A stretch of 64,000 bases of DNA from the NCBI GenBank assembly GCA_947179485.1, contig OX359248.1:46820847-46884846 (forward strand), read 5' to 3'. Each line of letters begins with the position of its first letter. Positions within the stretch are counted from its first letter, which is position 1. Shown here in pieces: positions 13,250 to 25,372 of this stretch. The position numbers and the translations under genes were made by a program. The stretch comes from Allacma fusca. Its lineage: Eukaryota > Arthropoda > Collembola > Symphypleona > Sminthuridae. The notes under the pieces are model-generated. The model searched no databases. It was not told the origin of the DNA and saw only the letters and a program-made list of their open reading frames with translations.

Positions 13250-13342
13250 CTGCAATGTAATGTCATGCCAGTGAAGGTCCGTTGTGTTTATTGACGACTC
13301 CACCTGCATCGGCCCGCTTCCCATTTCTGCTACGAAACGGGG
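13250..13342 (-). CDS. CSPG4: CSPG4-like exon: laminin-G domain 2, second segment
   Basis: A 31-codon exon, acceptor TTATTTTAG and donor CAG|GTGAGA, phase 0 on both sides. It reads PRFVAEMGSGPMQVESS and then TDLHWHDITLQ. The WHDITL word is the LamG core strand and follows smoothly from LELRDGK in the preceding exon. Confidence 0.92.
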
Positions 13343-13589
13343 CTAAAATAATTAAAAAATTAATGAAGTCACAGATGTTGATTTTTTATGTTTGAATAGG
13401 GTTGAAGACAGTTTAGAATTCAAATGAGGTTTCAAAGCTGAAGTTTGTACCCGATTTATTAAATGGGCGTAATTATTGGAAAAATATTGAAAAACAAGTG
13501 CATCGTAAACGTAAAACAGGGATCGACATGATCGGCTGAAATTGTACTAAAGCAATTTATTAACCCAATTTCAGTTTCAAATTCAATAT

Positions 13590-13930
13590 AAAGTTGAACT
13601 CAAACCTGAATTTAAAAGTTCGGTTAAACTTCAACTTGAATTTAAAAGTTTGCTTAAACTTCAACTTGATTTTAAAAGTTAGCTTAAACTTCAACTTGAA
13701 TTTAAAAGTTTGCTTAAACTTCAACTTGAATTTAAAAGTTTGCTTAAACTTCAACTTGATTTTAAAAGTTAGCTTAAACTTCAACTTGAATTTAAAATTT
13801 AACTTGATCTTCAACTTGAAATTAAAACTTAGCTTGAAACTTCAACTTGAAATTAAAACTTAGCTTGAAACTTCAACTTGAATTGGAAACTTAACTTGAA
13901 CTCAAAATTTAACTTGAACTTGAACTTGAA
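13590..13930. repeat. 30-bp tandem array, about 10 copies
   Basis: Intronic array whose unit contains CTTAAACTTCAACTTGAATT and then TAAAAGTTTG. Two unit variants (TTTGC and TTAGC ends) alternate in blocks, indicating duplication of multi-unit segments. The open frames across it (84 and 89 aa) are by-products of a period divisible by three. Confidence 0.85.
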
Positions 13931-14189
13931 TTGGAAATTTGATTTAAACCAAAATAAAATGTCTGCCTAAACATAAATTCCTACTCACACTTGAATTATT
14001 AAAAAACATGCTGGAATACGTTGTAAAGAATTGTATAATTAGAAACGATTGACACGAGGTTTAATGAATTTAGTAAACTATGAAAAAAAAAGATTAGCAA
14101 AAGGATTAAATGTGCGGAGTAAAAATTGGGGAAACGAAGTGAAGTGTTTAAAAAAGTGAGAAAGTTTGTAATAAAAAGGATTGACTGAC

Positions 14190-14417
14190 CTTGCCGTCCC
14201 GAAGCTCTAAAGCGAGGTAATCCGGTCGAGAGGACATTCCAGAGACGTAAAAGACCAAGCCATCATTTTCATAGGGTCGAACATTGAGTTTTACAGTGGT
14301 CCCTCCACGGGAAATTGCAACCCGAGAAATCACGTAGCTCGTGGGACTCACCAAACTGAAGGGATCCGAACTACCCGCATCAAACTCATCCGAGCAGTTC
14401 CAAGTGATCCCACTCAC
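14190..14417 (-). CDS. CSPG4: CSPG4-like exon: linker and start of laminin-G domain 2
   Basis: Acceptor TTATAG|GTG and donor AAG|GTCAGT; 76 codons, phase 0 on both sides. It encodes ITWNCSDEFDAGSSDPFSLV, matching the W-x-C-S-x-E-F word between LamG1 and LamG2 in this family, then strands including DGLVFYVSG and DYLALELRDGK. The internal ATG is not a start; the exon is read from the splice site. Confidence 0.93.
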
Positions 14418-15002
14418 CTATAACATTTCATCATTCCATTTTATGAGGCAAACTTGTTTTTTCCGTTTGTCAATTTCACCCACAATATCCACCCCAATCA
14501 CCTTCGTTTTCCTCAAATTCTAAACACTGCTTATTTCCGAAGGGTCGGGGAAGGAGGAATTCCTTGGCAAACAAATAAACCCAAATGATCCTCCATATTT
14601 TTACACCGCAATGTTTCAAAATACCTGTATCAACAGGAGGTCTGTTTGGTCAACTTTCAATTTAACTGGGACTCACTTTAGATTAAACATTAACCAAACT
14701 TCCGATTACAACTCAATATATAAAATTTGAACGCGGTTCAGGCCAAAATTTTAGCTTGACTCAAACTTGCACTTGAAAACTAATTGTATTTAAATTTTAC
14801 ACAAACTTATATGAAAACCCAACCTGAATTTTGGTCAGACTTAAGCTTGAAGGTTGGTCGGAATTTTTACATTAAAATTCAAATATATTTATTCGAACTG
14901 AACTTGAATTTGAATTAAACTTAAAAATGAATATATTTCAAACTCAGTAATATACACTTATCAATTAAAACTTTCTGATTCAAATTTAGTTTGATATAGA
15001 CT

Positions 15003-15530
15003 TCAGTTTGACTCAAACTCAGACATGAAATTAACTCAAACTTGAATTTGACTCAAACTCAGACTTGAACTTGACTCAAACTCAGGCTTGAACTTGACTC
15101 AAACTCAGACTTGAACTTGACTCAAACTCAGACTTGAACTTGACTCAAACTCAGACTTGAACCTGACTCAAACTCGGACTTGAACTTGACTCAAATTCAG
15201 ACTTGAACTCAGACTTGACTCAAACTCAGACTTGAACTCAAACTCAGACTTGAACTTGACTCAAACTCAGACTTGAACCTGACTCAAACTCAGACTTGAA
15301 CTTGACTCAAATTCAGACTTGAACTCAGACTTGACTCAAACTCAGACTTGAACTCAGACTTGACTCAAACTCAGACTTGAACTTGACTCAAACTCAGACT
15401 TGAACTCAGACTTGAACTTGACTCAAACTCAGACTTGAACTCAGACTTGACTCAAACTCAGACTTGAACTTGACTCAAACTCAGACTTGAACTTGACTCA
15501 AACTCAGACTTGAACTTGACTCAAACTCCG
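15003..15530. repeat. 24-bp tandem array with shorter variants
   Basis: The unit is ACTTGACTCAAACTCAG plus ACTTGA, mixed with shorter CTCAGACTTGA units. Blocks of several units recur, which points to repeated unequal exchange. Scattered ACTTGA/TTGACTCAAAC words extend from about 14700 to 15800. Confidence 0.85.
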
Positions 15531-17254
15531 TCACACAATTATAAAACTTGAACACGTATAAAACGTGAATTTGACTCAAACTTAATCTTCAATATAGAAC
15601 ATGTAAATTTGATTCAAACTTGAACTTGAAAAACTAATTTTGATGGAACCAGAATTAAAATATTATAATTTGAATCGTACTAAAACTGCTATCCTCACTC
15701 GAAAAGACTTGACTCACACTTAGCTTTTGTTTTTTCAATTACTTAATCCCAAATGAATCTCCACCCGTACTTGACCTCAACTCGAATATGAATTAATGAA
15801 GTAAAGGTTGAAGTTGAGCTAAGCTCTGGTAAATAGAGTTAAAGGGAAGAGAAAGTCGTAAAAGTATACTGTTGCATGGTCTGTGTTTACGAGGAAGAGG
15901 AAGTGTTAAGGTTGATGAAATGATGGGCCATTTCACTCGCACTTTCTCCATTCCCATGAAAGGCAAGGGAGAGAGTTGAGGCTTGGCAGTTTGATGGCAC
16001 GTGCACTCAAGTCATGTCTACATTTGTGAGGTTGGACAAGGGAGAGAAAGCACCTTCACTCAGCCTTTGTCCCGTCAGGGGACTTCCATCCCCAAACCTG
16101 ATCATACCCAGTCCTTCAAATCCGTCCTGCTTTCCCTAATTCTCTCTCCGTTCCATCAACCACATTCCATCTTCCCAAAATTCCACACACCTCCCTTTTA
16201 CAGCTGCGTCCAGCCAGGAGCTAAGAAAATTTACAGCACCACAATCTCTTGCTCACCTTCAGCAAAAGCCTCACATTTTATGTCCCATAACTCGGCCCAC
16301 AACCATCAAATTCTAATTGCCGTCCTTTCACTCTCTCTCCCTCTCGCTTTTAGTATATCTATACAGAGTGCACCAAAACAATTTTCCTCCCACAGCACGA
16401 CTGCTCCATAAACATTTCAGTTCTACTTTTTAAGAGAAACTATCACCCAGATTCTAAATTTTCCCTTGACCTAGGTCAATTTTCCCGGTCACAGGAATCC
16501 CAAACGTTTTTGAAAAAATTTAAAAAGCGCCTATATTTTACCGCCCTAAATTGGTTTAATATTTTCCCATAGCAAGTTTTTTACAAGTTTTTTAAACCTC
16601 ATTCCATGACCCAGGTCAAATATCTGGTCTTATGGGTCAAAGCCTGGAATTCAGGTCAATCCTTCGACCGGAAAAGAAAATAATATTGACCCAATATGTA
16701 ATTTTCAGTTTAAAAATGTTACAAATGACACTAATGTTGTTGACCCCTGTGACCCAGTACAGTGACCAGGGTCAAGAGAAATAATTCCAGGAAATTTGAA
16801 ACAAGAAAATATGTGACTAAACGTAGAATTAAGAATTCACAATAAATTGCTCTTTATACTGGAAATAAGAAGAGTAAAGGGTTTTGTGGTATCTTGTACA
16901 TGACTTTATTTTCACAGTTTAGACACCTTCCAGGAAAACTGGGCCGAGCCATTAAGCTCCCTCACATTTTAGGATAAAACATTAACTGGGTTTTAGCAAG
17001 TCCAGCTTTTCACAGGTGACAGCTGAGATCCCCTCCGAAATTCACAATATGCCATTCCCAAAACATGTTCATAGTTTCTCTTCCCTTCCTCCTACCATGC
17101 CCCTATTTACTTCCCTAGATCATTTTCTACACACACTGTATACATAAAACATCTCCAAAATGCTCTCTATAAGTCTCTGTTGCAAAAAATTCTTCTGAAT
17201 TTATGAAAGAGTGAAAATTTTGCAGGGAGCCATTTAATGGAAACCAGAAAATTT

Positions 17255-17740
17255 TTACAAATTAAAGAGACCGGATTGGGCAGAACAATACTGCCGGAGA
17301 ATATAAAATTAGGCCCGAAATCAAATACCCGGGTAATATCACATGCCCGTTTAAAAAACATCCGGCCAAATTCAAATTCCCCGGGCAATTCTGTATTATA
17401 TGCCCCTTTAAAAAATATCCGTTCAAAATAAAACCCCGCGCAGTATGAAATATCAGAACAAAATAAAAAGCGGGTAGTATCAAATACCCGGTCAAAAAAC
17501 GTTTACTATATAAAATATCAGGGCAAGGTAAAAAAATGCCCGGTAAATATCAAATATCAGGAAATACAAAAAACAGGCAATATCAAATACCCGTTCAGAA
17601 AATACCAGTCCAAAATAAAATACCAGGGGGGTATCAAATTTCAAAAGAAAATAAAAAAAAACGGACAGTATCAAATATCAGGGCAAAAAACATCCTGAGG
17701 AAATATCAAATACAGGCCGAAAATAAAATGTTCAGGTAAA
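17255..17740. repeat. Degenerate tandem repeat
   Basis: An irregular array built on ATATCAAATACCCGG/ATATCAGG and AAAAAAYATCCGG words spaced about 25-35 bp apart. It is more diverged than the other arrays and differs from them by lacking the ACTTGA core. Confidence 0.6.
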
Positions 17741-18072
17741 AGTGAAAATATGATGATGATTTAGAGTGTGTACTTTCTTGGAGCGTAGGAATTTGAATGT
17801 AAATCAGTGCACGCTCCATGATAATGTACGGGAGAAGATCAGAGAGGAAGAAAAATCGGGAAAATGAGTAGCAATAATTTTGATGGGTCTGAGTCCACAA
17901 GGGGGATGGGGGAAAATGGGGGAATTTTTAAAAAATATTTGTTCTGCAATATGTAGGGCTACCATGCTTAAGGTTAGGGAAATATGGGTTTACTTTGGGC
18001 GCCGGGCTGATATTCGGAGAAAGGACGATTAGCATAGACAGGAATGTTTTTATGTGGAAAAATAATGCTTAC

Positions 18073-18250
18073 TTGGCCAGGTTGAGTCTTGGCACGTAGA
18101 AGGACGTCCTCTTGGTTGTAAGTGATATGCGACATGCAACCGCGGAAGGAGGGAAGGTTGCCCAGGAAAATCTCATTGAAGCCGGCTAAGCCCCCCAGCC
18201 AAATGCCAAAATGAATGTTGAGCTCATGGAAGCGAACGGGAAGATTGGCT
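18073..18250 (-). CDS. CSPG4: CSPG4-like exon: end of laminin-G domain 1
   Basis: Acceptor TTTTACACAG and donor CAA|GTAAGC; phase 2 in, phase 0 out. It contains IHFGIWLGGLAGF and then FLGNLPSFRGCMSHITYN, the closing F-x-G-C strand of a LamG domain with its conserved cysteine. The following residues lead into the linker between the two LamG domains. Confidence 0.93.
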
Positions 18251-18446
18251 CTGTGTAAAAAAGATGGGCAAGAAAGGGAAAACGTGTATATAAATCAATC
18301 GAATGTTTCCTTTCGCTTTCGCCAACGCCTCTCTACACACAGTATGTACGCACAGGGATGTGTATGTATGTATACCCAGCCAAAAAAAAATACTACAAGC
18401 TTTGAGGAAAAAGCAGAGAACCAGCTTCACCATCCCAACTCTCTCA

Positions 18447-18465
18447 ACACACACACACACACACA
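18447..18465. repeat. (AC)n microsatellite
   Basis: About nine AC dinucleotides in an intron. A (GT)n tract of similar length is at 7431-7446. Confidence 0.9.
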
Positions 18466-18954
18466 AGCATTACCAGCATGACAAATTGCCAGACAAATCA
18501 GGTCACATTTCCACGTTCATTTTCTTTTCTTCCCTCCACCAACTTTCTTCCCAAATGTAACAACAGCACTAGCCAGTTAGTCGCTTTCCCATATCTCTCA
18601 ACCCACAAATGCTATATTCTAAATAATCAACGTTTACCAAATTATTTCCCACAACCAAAAATACACAGGGCTGTGGACAAGTGAGGACAGAGCTTAATGC
18701 GATCCTCACTTTTGATTAGGTGAGTATTGGATTCAGGTGTCACGGATCCATTTCAGTGAGAGGACTAGTTTGGGTTTATGCTGTAGATTTGATAGTAATG
18801 TAAAATGCGGGTCAAATTTATATTGGAGCGGGTAAGTTTGAAACAAATTAATAGATATGGAAAGGTCAAGTATAGGCTAAATGTATGTGGAAAAGACAAT
18901 ACTAAAGTTAGAAGGGCCAGATATTGTCAAATTTATATGGAGATATAAGTTAAA

Positions 18955-19215
18955 GTATGAGTCAAGTACGGGTCAAATACGGGTCACGTATGGGTCAAGT
19001 ATGGGTCAAGTACGGATCCAGTACGGGTCAAGTATAGGTCAAGTATAGGTCAAGTATAGGTCAAGTACAGGTCAAGTATAGGTCAAGTATATGTCAAGTA
19101 TATGTCAAGTATAGGTCAAGTATAGGTCAAGTATAGGTCAAGTATAGGTCAAGTATAGGTCAAGTATAGGTCAAGTATAGGTCAAGTACAGGTCAAGTAC
19201 GGGTCAAGTTCGGGC
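18955..19215 (+). repeat. 11-bp AGGTCAAGTAT array, about 23 copies
   Basis: Near-perfect intronic array with unit AGGTCAAGTAT. The left edge has GGGTCA variants and the centre two ATGTCA variants. Each neighbouring pair of AGGTCA hexamers is separated by exactly five bases. Looser GGTCAAGT words continue to about 19900. Confidence 0.9.
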
Positions 19216-19219
19216 CAAG

Positions 19220-21109
19220 TATGGAATATAAGATTACGTATGGATCAAATTTATATTGCAAAGGTCAAGTATATGTTAAATTCAAGTAAGTATAAGACAG
19301 GCTAAGCAAGGATCAAGAACAGATTGAAATTTCAATGCTGACCTAGTTTAGATTACAAAAGTCAAATTTAAGCAAATTTAAATTGGAAAGAACAAAGGGC
19401 CAAGAATAAACTCAAGGGTCAAGTTAGAGCCTAATGTAGATTTGAAGGGTCAAGTAAGTTATAAATTCAAGTTGGAACGGTCAAGTTGGAAATGTCAAGT
19501 CACAATCAAGAATGAAATTAAGGGTTAACAGTGCTCGTAATTTAGGTTCCAATGTTCAAAAATAGTATTCATATTTTTCAGATCAATTGGGGTCTAAATT
19601 CTAATTTCAAAGGTCAAGTCCCGGTCAAAATTTGGATGTCAGGAAGGGAAAGTACGAGTTATTTGGCCATTACAAGAAGGTCTAAAAGGGGATCAATTTC
19701 AAGTTCAGGTCATTTATTTACTCTAGGTCAATTAAGGGTCAACTTGATTCCAAGTCCCTCATCAAATCAAAACTTTTTATTCTAAATAAATACAAATTTT
19801 GCTTTCTCGAACATAAATTAAGAACTTGACTAAAATTTAACTCTAGGGATTTGATATCATACAGGTCAAGTTTAGGTCAAAACTCAAACAGTCCAATTTC
19901 AGAGATCTTGAGCGGAGCCCAGTTGGGTCTGGGGAAGGAAACTCAGGACAAAGTTGTCAGTTTTTTCCCCCTTTGACTTTCTTTTCTAGGGAAGTTGTTG
20001 GGGAAAAGTTTCCCTCTAAGGTTTTCCAGTACACAGGGAGAAAGTTGTGAATTTTTTCAGGTGTGCGTACTAAAATATTGACTTTTTTTCACTTTGTTGC
20101 GTATTTATTGAGACGAAGCTTTGGGGAACGTGCTGAGGGAATCTTACACACATCACATAATGGTTCCGTGTAGTCAGTTTTCTGTGTTGGAGTAAAGGGG
20201 AAAAAAGAGCCAGGATTGAAAAAGCATACATCTACACAAGTGTCAATAAATTTTGATGTTGGCGCTGGTTCATAAAAAAGAAAATCTTTTTATACACATT
20301 CAGTACTGATAGGTTGAGGGGAGTGGTGAAAGTTGTTGGTGGATGACTTGGAATGAAATGAGTTTTTGAGCAAGTCATAAAGAGCGTTGAGAGTATTAAA
20401 GAAAACTTTTTCCTTGTTGATCGTAACTTAAAGAAAGGGATCACCGTAAAAAAGTTGTGGGAGTTGGCGGAGGGAGAAAGAACCAAATCTGCAAAGAAAG
20501 TCGAGCTCGCAGGAAACACAGATGAGGAAATCCAACGCAGATACATTACACAGTCGACTATCTCTATAGCAGCCCTCCTTAGGCAACAAAATTAACCCCT
20601 CTATTTTCCTCATCCACAAATGATTTCCTCATCCCACAGTACACACACTCTCACAGAATAAAAATTTTCCACTGGACATAACACCCTCATTTTTAAAAAT
20701 TCTAAACTTTTTTCACTTTTCAATATTTTTAAAAATTACAGGGAAAATTTGCAAAAATTCACAGCTCAATTAAAATCATTCACTTACAAATGTAATTATG
20801 CCTTAGTGAAATTACAAACGTTTATAGGAATGCATTTAAATACATTTGGTCTCTTAATAAAGCCCTAAACAGTTGTCTAGCTTTATACAGAAGGCATAAG
20901 TCTTTTTTATATGGGTAAGATGTACGGTGGAAAAATGAATATAAATATCAGTGAAAGCTCACAAAATTCGGAATAGAAGATATATGAGGCTATATCGGGA
21001 GGATCGTTACAGAGAAAGTCGCCTGTCAACGGACAGAGAAAGTCAAAAGCTGGAGAAAGCAAGGAAGCCAGCTTTAGTCCATATGAAATAAAGAAGGTAT
21101 TTGGTTTAC
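19220..21109. other. Intron, remainder
   Basis: After the 11-bp array and its decaying GGTCAAGT words, the sequence to 21109 is AT-rich and unique. No recognisable exon or element was seen. Confidence 0.4.
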
Positions 21110-21249
21110 TTGGTGAGATGACTGTCGACCTGAATGGTGAGTTGAGATCCTCGGCGCGTGAGGTTAACGGCGTGCCATTTCATATCGTTTAGTAGGAAAG
21201 GAGCTTCCGAAGCAATTTCTGTTTCACCGGCTCCCAAATTTATGTGCAC
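21110..21249 (-). CDS. CSPG4: CSPG4-like exon: middle of laminin-G domain 1
   Basis: Acceptor TAATAG|GTG and donor ACCAA|GTAAAC; phase 0 in, phase 2 out. It encodes VHINLGAGETEIAS followed by the LamG core word WHAVNLTRRGSQLTIQVD. The split Lys codon at the end (AA+A) is completed by the next exon, an independent check on both splice sites. Confidence 0.92.
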
Positions 21250-22208
21250 CTATTACATGGAACGTACATGCATATTAGACTTTGACACTAGATACAGGGA
21301 CCTACGGAGAAAGGTGAAAGTCGGGGAAATGTAACTTCCCCTCCTCTAGCCCTAGCCCTTATGGTCTACCAAATGCGGTCTCACTTTTCAACATATGTGG
21401 GAGGACAGTGTCCTTGTCAGGAATTTGTGCGTGGGCCATATGACTCTTATACAGTCACATGCACTGGTCTTATGTTATTACGTAGACCAAAGCATGTATG
21501 TATATAGAGTATAAGCATTCCTGAAAAAAATACCTCAGGAAAATCCCACAGCTCTCTAAAATTCCCAGTAATTCCTTTCAACAACTCGTGTCTTCATAGG
21601 GGAAGTTGATACAAAAGCTGTTTTCAAAATAATCTGCCCATTAGCAAAGGGCTGTTAAGAGGGAAAGTAGACCTTTAGGAAATTTCTCTTGGGTGGGGGA
21701 AGCAAAATAAAATTTCCTGTCAAGAGGGACAATGTCCCCTTTGATTCTTTTAATTATTACATTTAAATTGAAAACTACAGATATTTAAAGAGTTAGAAAA
21801 AAACATGTGTTTGCTAGCTTGGATATTGGGACGTCAAAAATTTAATTTATGTAGTTTGGTATTTTATAACGTAATTCAAATAAATTTTGATTTCATCCGG
21901 AAGAGCAATGTATTTTTTAAAAGGTATTTTTTGTTCCTAATGTTGGGAACAATTTTTCTGGGGACGGAAGTACAATATGAAAAAATTATAGGGATGATGG
22001 GTTGATAAGGATAAAATAAAAACAATTTCTCGCGGGGAAAGCTCATGAAATGAAATGGGATTTATTAGTGAGGGCCGGATTGAGTAGTAAAAACAAACGA
22101 GAGAGTAAACAATTTTTTTTGGAGAAAGTTGGAGAAAGGAACAGTTGCCATTAAAATGGGTGGGACTGGAGAGGTTTGTAAGATTGGGAAAGAACGAGGC
22201 GTTAATAC

Positions 22209-22372
22209 CTTTAATCGGCCCGCATCCAGCACCAGAAGGCAATAATCAGTTCGTCCAGCTGCAAGGAATAGCATCGAATCCGCTCTTCGTGTTCGCAGGC
22301 GAAAGTATATATCACTCGAACTCCGAGCTTCCTGAAGACGCACGCTCACATGACTCGAGCCAAAGAAGGAGG
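22209..22372 (-). CDS. CSPG4: CSPG4-like exon: start of laminin-G domain 1
   Basis: First recognised coding exon. The acceptor is a T-rich tract ending CCAG and the donor is AAG|GTATTA. It enters in phase 1 and leaves in phase 0, giving 54 complete residues. It opens with SFFGSSHVSVRLQEA, the counterpart of the ASF-G-ENH start of mature vertebrate CSPG4, then runs on with LRTRRADSMLFLAAGRTDY, a typical LamG strand pattern. The signal peptide must come from an earlier exon that ends after the first base of a codon; I did not find it. Confidence 0.9.
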
Positions 22373-24792
22373 CTGGAAAAAAATACGAGACAATTCTTCT
22401 TGTTACAAAAACTCACTCAAAAATCCCTTTTTCCTTCTTATGAGATTATGTTTCCATACACACGGCACGAGGATTATGTCATTTATCTTTCTTCCCAAAT
22501 AACTTTTATCCCTGGTGAAAGGACTCTCTCCTATTAAATCAAATGCTCAACATGTATTATTACTCCAGTGCTATTTAAACTCTTCTAATTACAATTTTCG
22601 ATATCATCCAGCCTCAAGGAAATTTACTTAAGTGAAAGCAGTGAAAGCCTTAGAAGCATGAAATATGTATCTATATGCTAAAAAACTGGTCTCGAAGATA
22701 AAAACTACTTTGGAAAATTATGGCAGAAAACCAAGAAAGTGTGGATAAATTGAAGTGAAAGCTGAGAGAAATTTAGGATCAAGTTTATCAAAATTTAAGA
22801 ATAATTAATTAATTGTATAAAATGTTTCAAGAAACATTTCATACAAAAAAAGAGAAAGTAGGATAGAGGGAAAGGAAGGTGAAAGCTGTGAAAGTGTTTT
22901 AAAAATTTGCTCGAAAAAAAAGTTGGAGAAAGTCGGTGAAAGTCCCTGGTTTAGGAAAATCTTAACTGATGGAAATTGAATTCATGAGCACTGCGAGCAG
23001 GATGCGGTGAAAGTCTGCACAAATTTAACACATCAATTAGAAATTTAGTCTACCCTTTGAAACCCAAAGTTTGCAATTTTCGCATGCTCACACAACCTGC
23101 AATTTCTTCTGGAATCGCAACACCTGCTGCATGAAAGGAAGGAGAAAGTGACAAAAGCTTATTTTTAGAATAGAAATAAGCGTAATTGCTGGCACACGAG
23201 TCAAGAACAAAACACCCGAAGCCGACGTAAACAGAAAGCAAACAATGTACTTTCCGGAGAGAATTCAAAGGAAAGTTTAGAGCAAGTAAAAAAATACCGA
23301 TAAGCTCCAGGGAAATAACCCCAAATGTTTCCTTTTAGTGCTACAATATACGGAACAAAGTGTGCTGAAACTATGGTGAAAACAAAGGGATATGGGAAAA
23401 GTACGAGGAAATTGGGAGAAAGTTGAATATTTTTACCACACTATTCCTATTCCTCGAACCAGAGAGAATGTCCAGTGATAGTATTTTTTTTACTTTCACT
23501 GATTTTTTTCTAAAACAGTTTTTAGAAAGAAAGTAAAAGAGAAAGTCGGTGAAAGTTGGTGAAAGAAATTATTACAAAAGGTAAAAGTAGCTCACTTGTA
23601 GAGATCCACAGAAAAGTAACTATTTCTTAACGAAATATGAAGCAAATGTTTTTTAATTTCCCAGTTTTTTAATTTAATTTAGAAACCCTTTGAGGACTAA
23701 TTTTAGAGAAAAATGTTTTGGAAAACTTGTTGTTTGAATGTGAGAAAAAATGACGGAACTAAAAATAGGTAATATGGGAAAGGACGGACGGGAATGACAT
23801 AACATTTGAATAAAATCCATGCATCCACGTTTTATTTTGGTACTAGTCTTAACTCAGACTTTTCGTCCAGTCAACCTTTGAAATTCCTGCCGGAGCCTTT
23901 AAATGGACTTTTACAATGGCAGCATTATTCTTACAATGCTGTCATAAGAATTGATGAAAAAATGCAAACTGCACTAGAAATTTCACCAGAGCTGTGATCG
24001 AGGTTAGAGTGTGAAGTATAAAATGGATTCTGGTAATCGTTTAGCCTCAAAGAAAATATTATCTAAACTTGACATGACCCTGACCTCAATCTGGAATTAA
24101 TTTAGGTCTAACATTGAACTTTGCTTAAATTTGATGTCACACTTGACCTCATTTGAACTTTAATCATGTAAGCTTGAACTTGACCTCCATTTGAGCTTGA
24201 CCTTCACTTGAACTTGACCTTCACTTGAACTTAATCTCAATTTGAACCTACGCAGGACTTAAGCCTTGCAGACCCCTGCCCTTTCACTCCAAATTTAACT
24301 TGAACCTGAACGCACCTCTGGACTGCAAGCACATTGTACCGTAGATATGGAGAAAGCACCATAAAGCATCATTGCTCTTGCCGGAAGTGACTGCCATAGA
24401 TGTAAACGGAGAGGGAGGAATTGCGTTTGAAATAATAAAATTACTTTCCCTCCTTTCACGCAATTTTACGACAGAACTCCCCCTCTTTCTATTTTCCCAG
24501 GGAATTTTTCTCCCTCCAGTTTCCCATAGAAACCCAAATTCAACTTGTGTACTTCAAAAGAGATCCCATATTGATCTCTCCGCCTCCCTCACACATATAC
24601 ATACCGAGCTATATTTCCCCAATAAATGATTCTCCCGTCTTAAATTATTGGCTCAGAAGATGATAAATTTTCTTCTCCCAGGGAGGTTTGTTTCCAAGGC
24701 CAAAGGATAAGAATTTTCATTCTAATTTCTCCTCTTCAATTGCCTCCTTTTCTCATTTCCTTTTCTCAAGCTGGCACAAACTTACTTAATAT
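22373..24792. other. Region between the first recognised exon and the retroelement
   Basis: Probably intron of the CSPG4-like gene. It has the densest cluster of GAGAAAGT/GTGAAAGT motifs (22625-23570) and a short CTTGACCT-rich patch at 24160-24250. I searched the minus strand for a signal-peptide exon with a phase-1 donor and found none that convinces. Confidence 0.5.
24788..24792. other. Left flank with target-site duplication
   Basis: The last four bases before the left LTR are ATAT (24789-24792), matching ATAT at 53524-53527 after the right LTR. Four-base duplications at alternating TA sites are common for Ty3/gypsy elements of the errantivirus type. Confidence 0.8.
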
Positions 24793-25362
24793 TGTTATGT
24801 ATTTATATTACCCGGGTATTGATGTTGTGTGGGTAATAGTAATGTAGCCTAGGTTCGGGTGTTCCATCCCCTGAATTCCTGGAATCCGATGTTGTTGGAA
24901 ACGCATGAATAAATGGAACTATTGAATTCTGTGTGTAGTTCTTTTATTTAACTTTGGGCCAATTTATTGTTCCTAAACTGATACAATTTACACTGAACAA
25001 TTAACATTTAACACAAATAGAATTTGAAGTCTGAATCTCTTCTTCATGAAATCTCCCGATTTCATGTCGCCCCGCTTGCTACCTTTTGAGCTCCATCCCG
25101 GAGGGAATGGACTCTAGGTGCGGCTCCTCTTGATGTTGCTTGCTTGAAGTCGAGATTAGAACTTGTACTTAATCTACGTGTCTTAATCTAAATCTAATCT
25201 TATCCTATTCTTAGTTTATTGTTTATTAAATAATCTGAATCATTTCCTTATAATTATGTTATGTTAGCGTTTGGCGTCACGTAGCCTCTGCTTACGACCT
25301 TCCAAACTATTTGCTGACTTAGATTATGCTTATTCTACTCTATTTATAATATATTCGTAACA
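24793..25362 (-). repeat. 3' LTR
   Basis: 570 bp. On the plus strand it starts TGTTATG and ends CGTAACA, giving 5-bp terminal inverted repeats TGTTA/TAACA. In the sense strand a TATAAATA box lies close to the LTR start (plus coordinates 25341-25348) and AATAAA words follow. Confidence 0.95.
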
Positions 25363-25372
25363 TTCCTCTTCT
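25363..25372 (-). other. Polypurine tract
   Basis: Sense-strand AGAAGAGGAA directly abuts the 3' LTR. This is the expected primer for second-strand synthesis and sets the element's orientation. Confidence 0.8.

Larger units (their letters stand above)
237..22372 (-). other. CSPG4: CSPG4/kon-tiki-type proteoglycan gene, 11 coding exons, partial
   Basis: This is the span of the recognised host gene. Family members are large single-pass membrane proteoglycans with two N-terminal laminin-G domains, about 15 CSPG repeats, a transmembrane helix and a PDZ-binding tail. In flies the homologue acts in muscle attachment and glia. Eleven minus-strand exons (22372-22209, 21249-21110, 18250-18073, 14417-14190, 13342-13250, 7644-7474, 6108-5904, 5552-5293, 3977-3795, 1922-1827, 427-237) were found by translating between AG and GT sites. 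Phases match at all ten junctions (0, 2, 0, 0, 0, 0, 1, 0, 0, 0), which makes a false chain very unlikely. The product begins inside the mature N-terminus (the first exon starts in phase 1), so a signal-peptide exon lies further upstream, beyond 22372 and possibly past the retroelement or outside the window. The 3' part of the gene lies left of position 1. Confidence 0.9.

Noticed and set aside
13560-13863. 84- and 89-aa Lys/Phe/Leu-rich frames on both strands
   Set aside because: By-product of the 30-bp tandem array.
23050-23268. Signal-peptide-like sequence upstream of the first LamG exon
   Set aside because: The apparent start is TTG, there is no ATG in the frame before an upstream stop, and the only phase-1 donor is weak.
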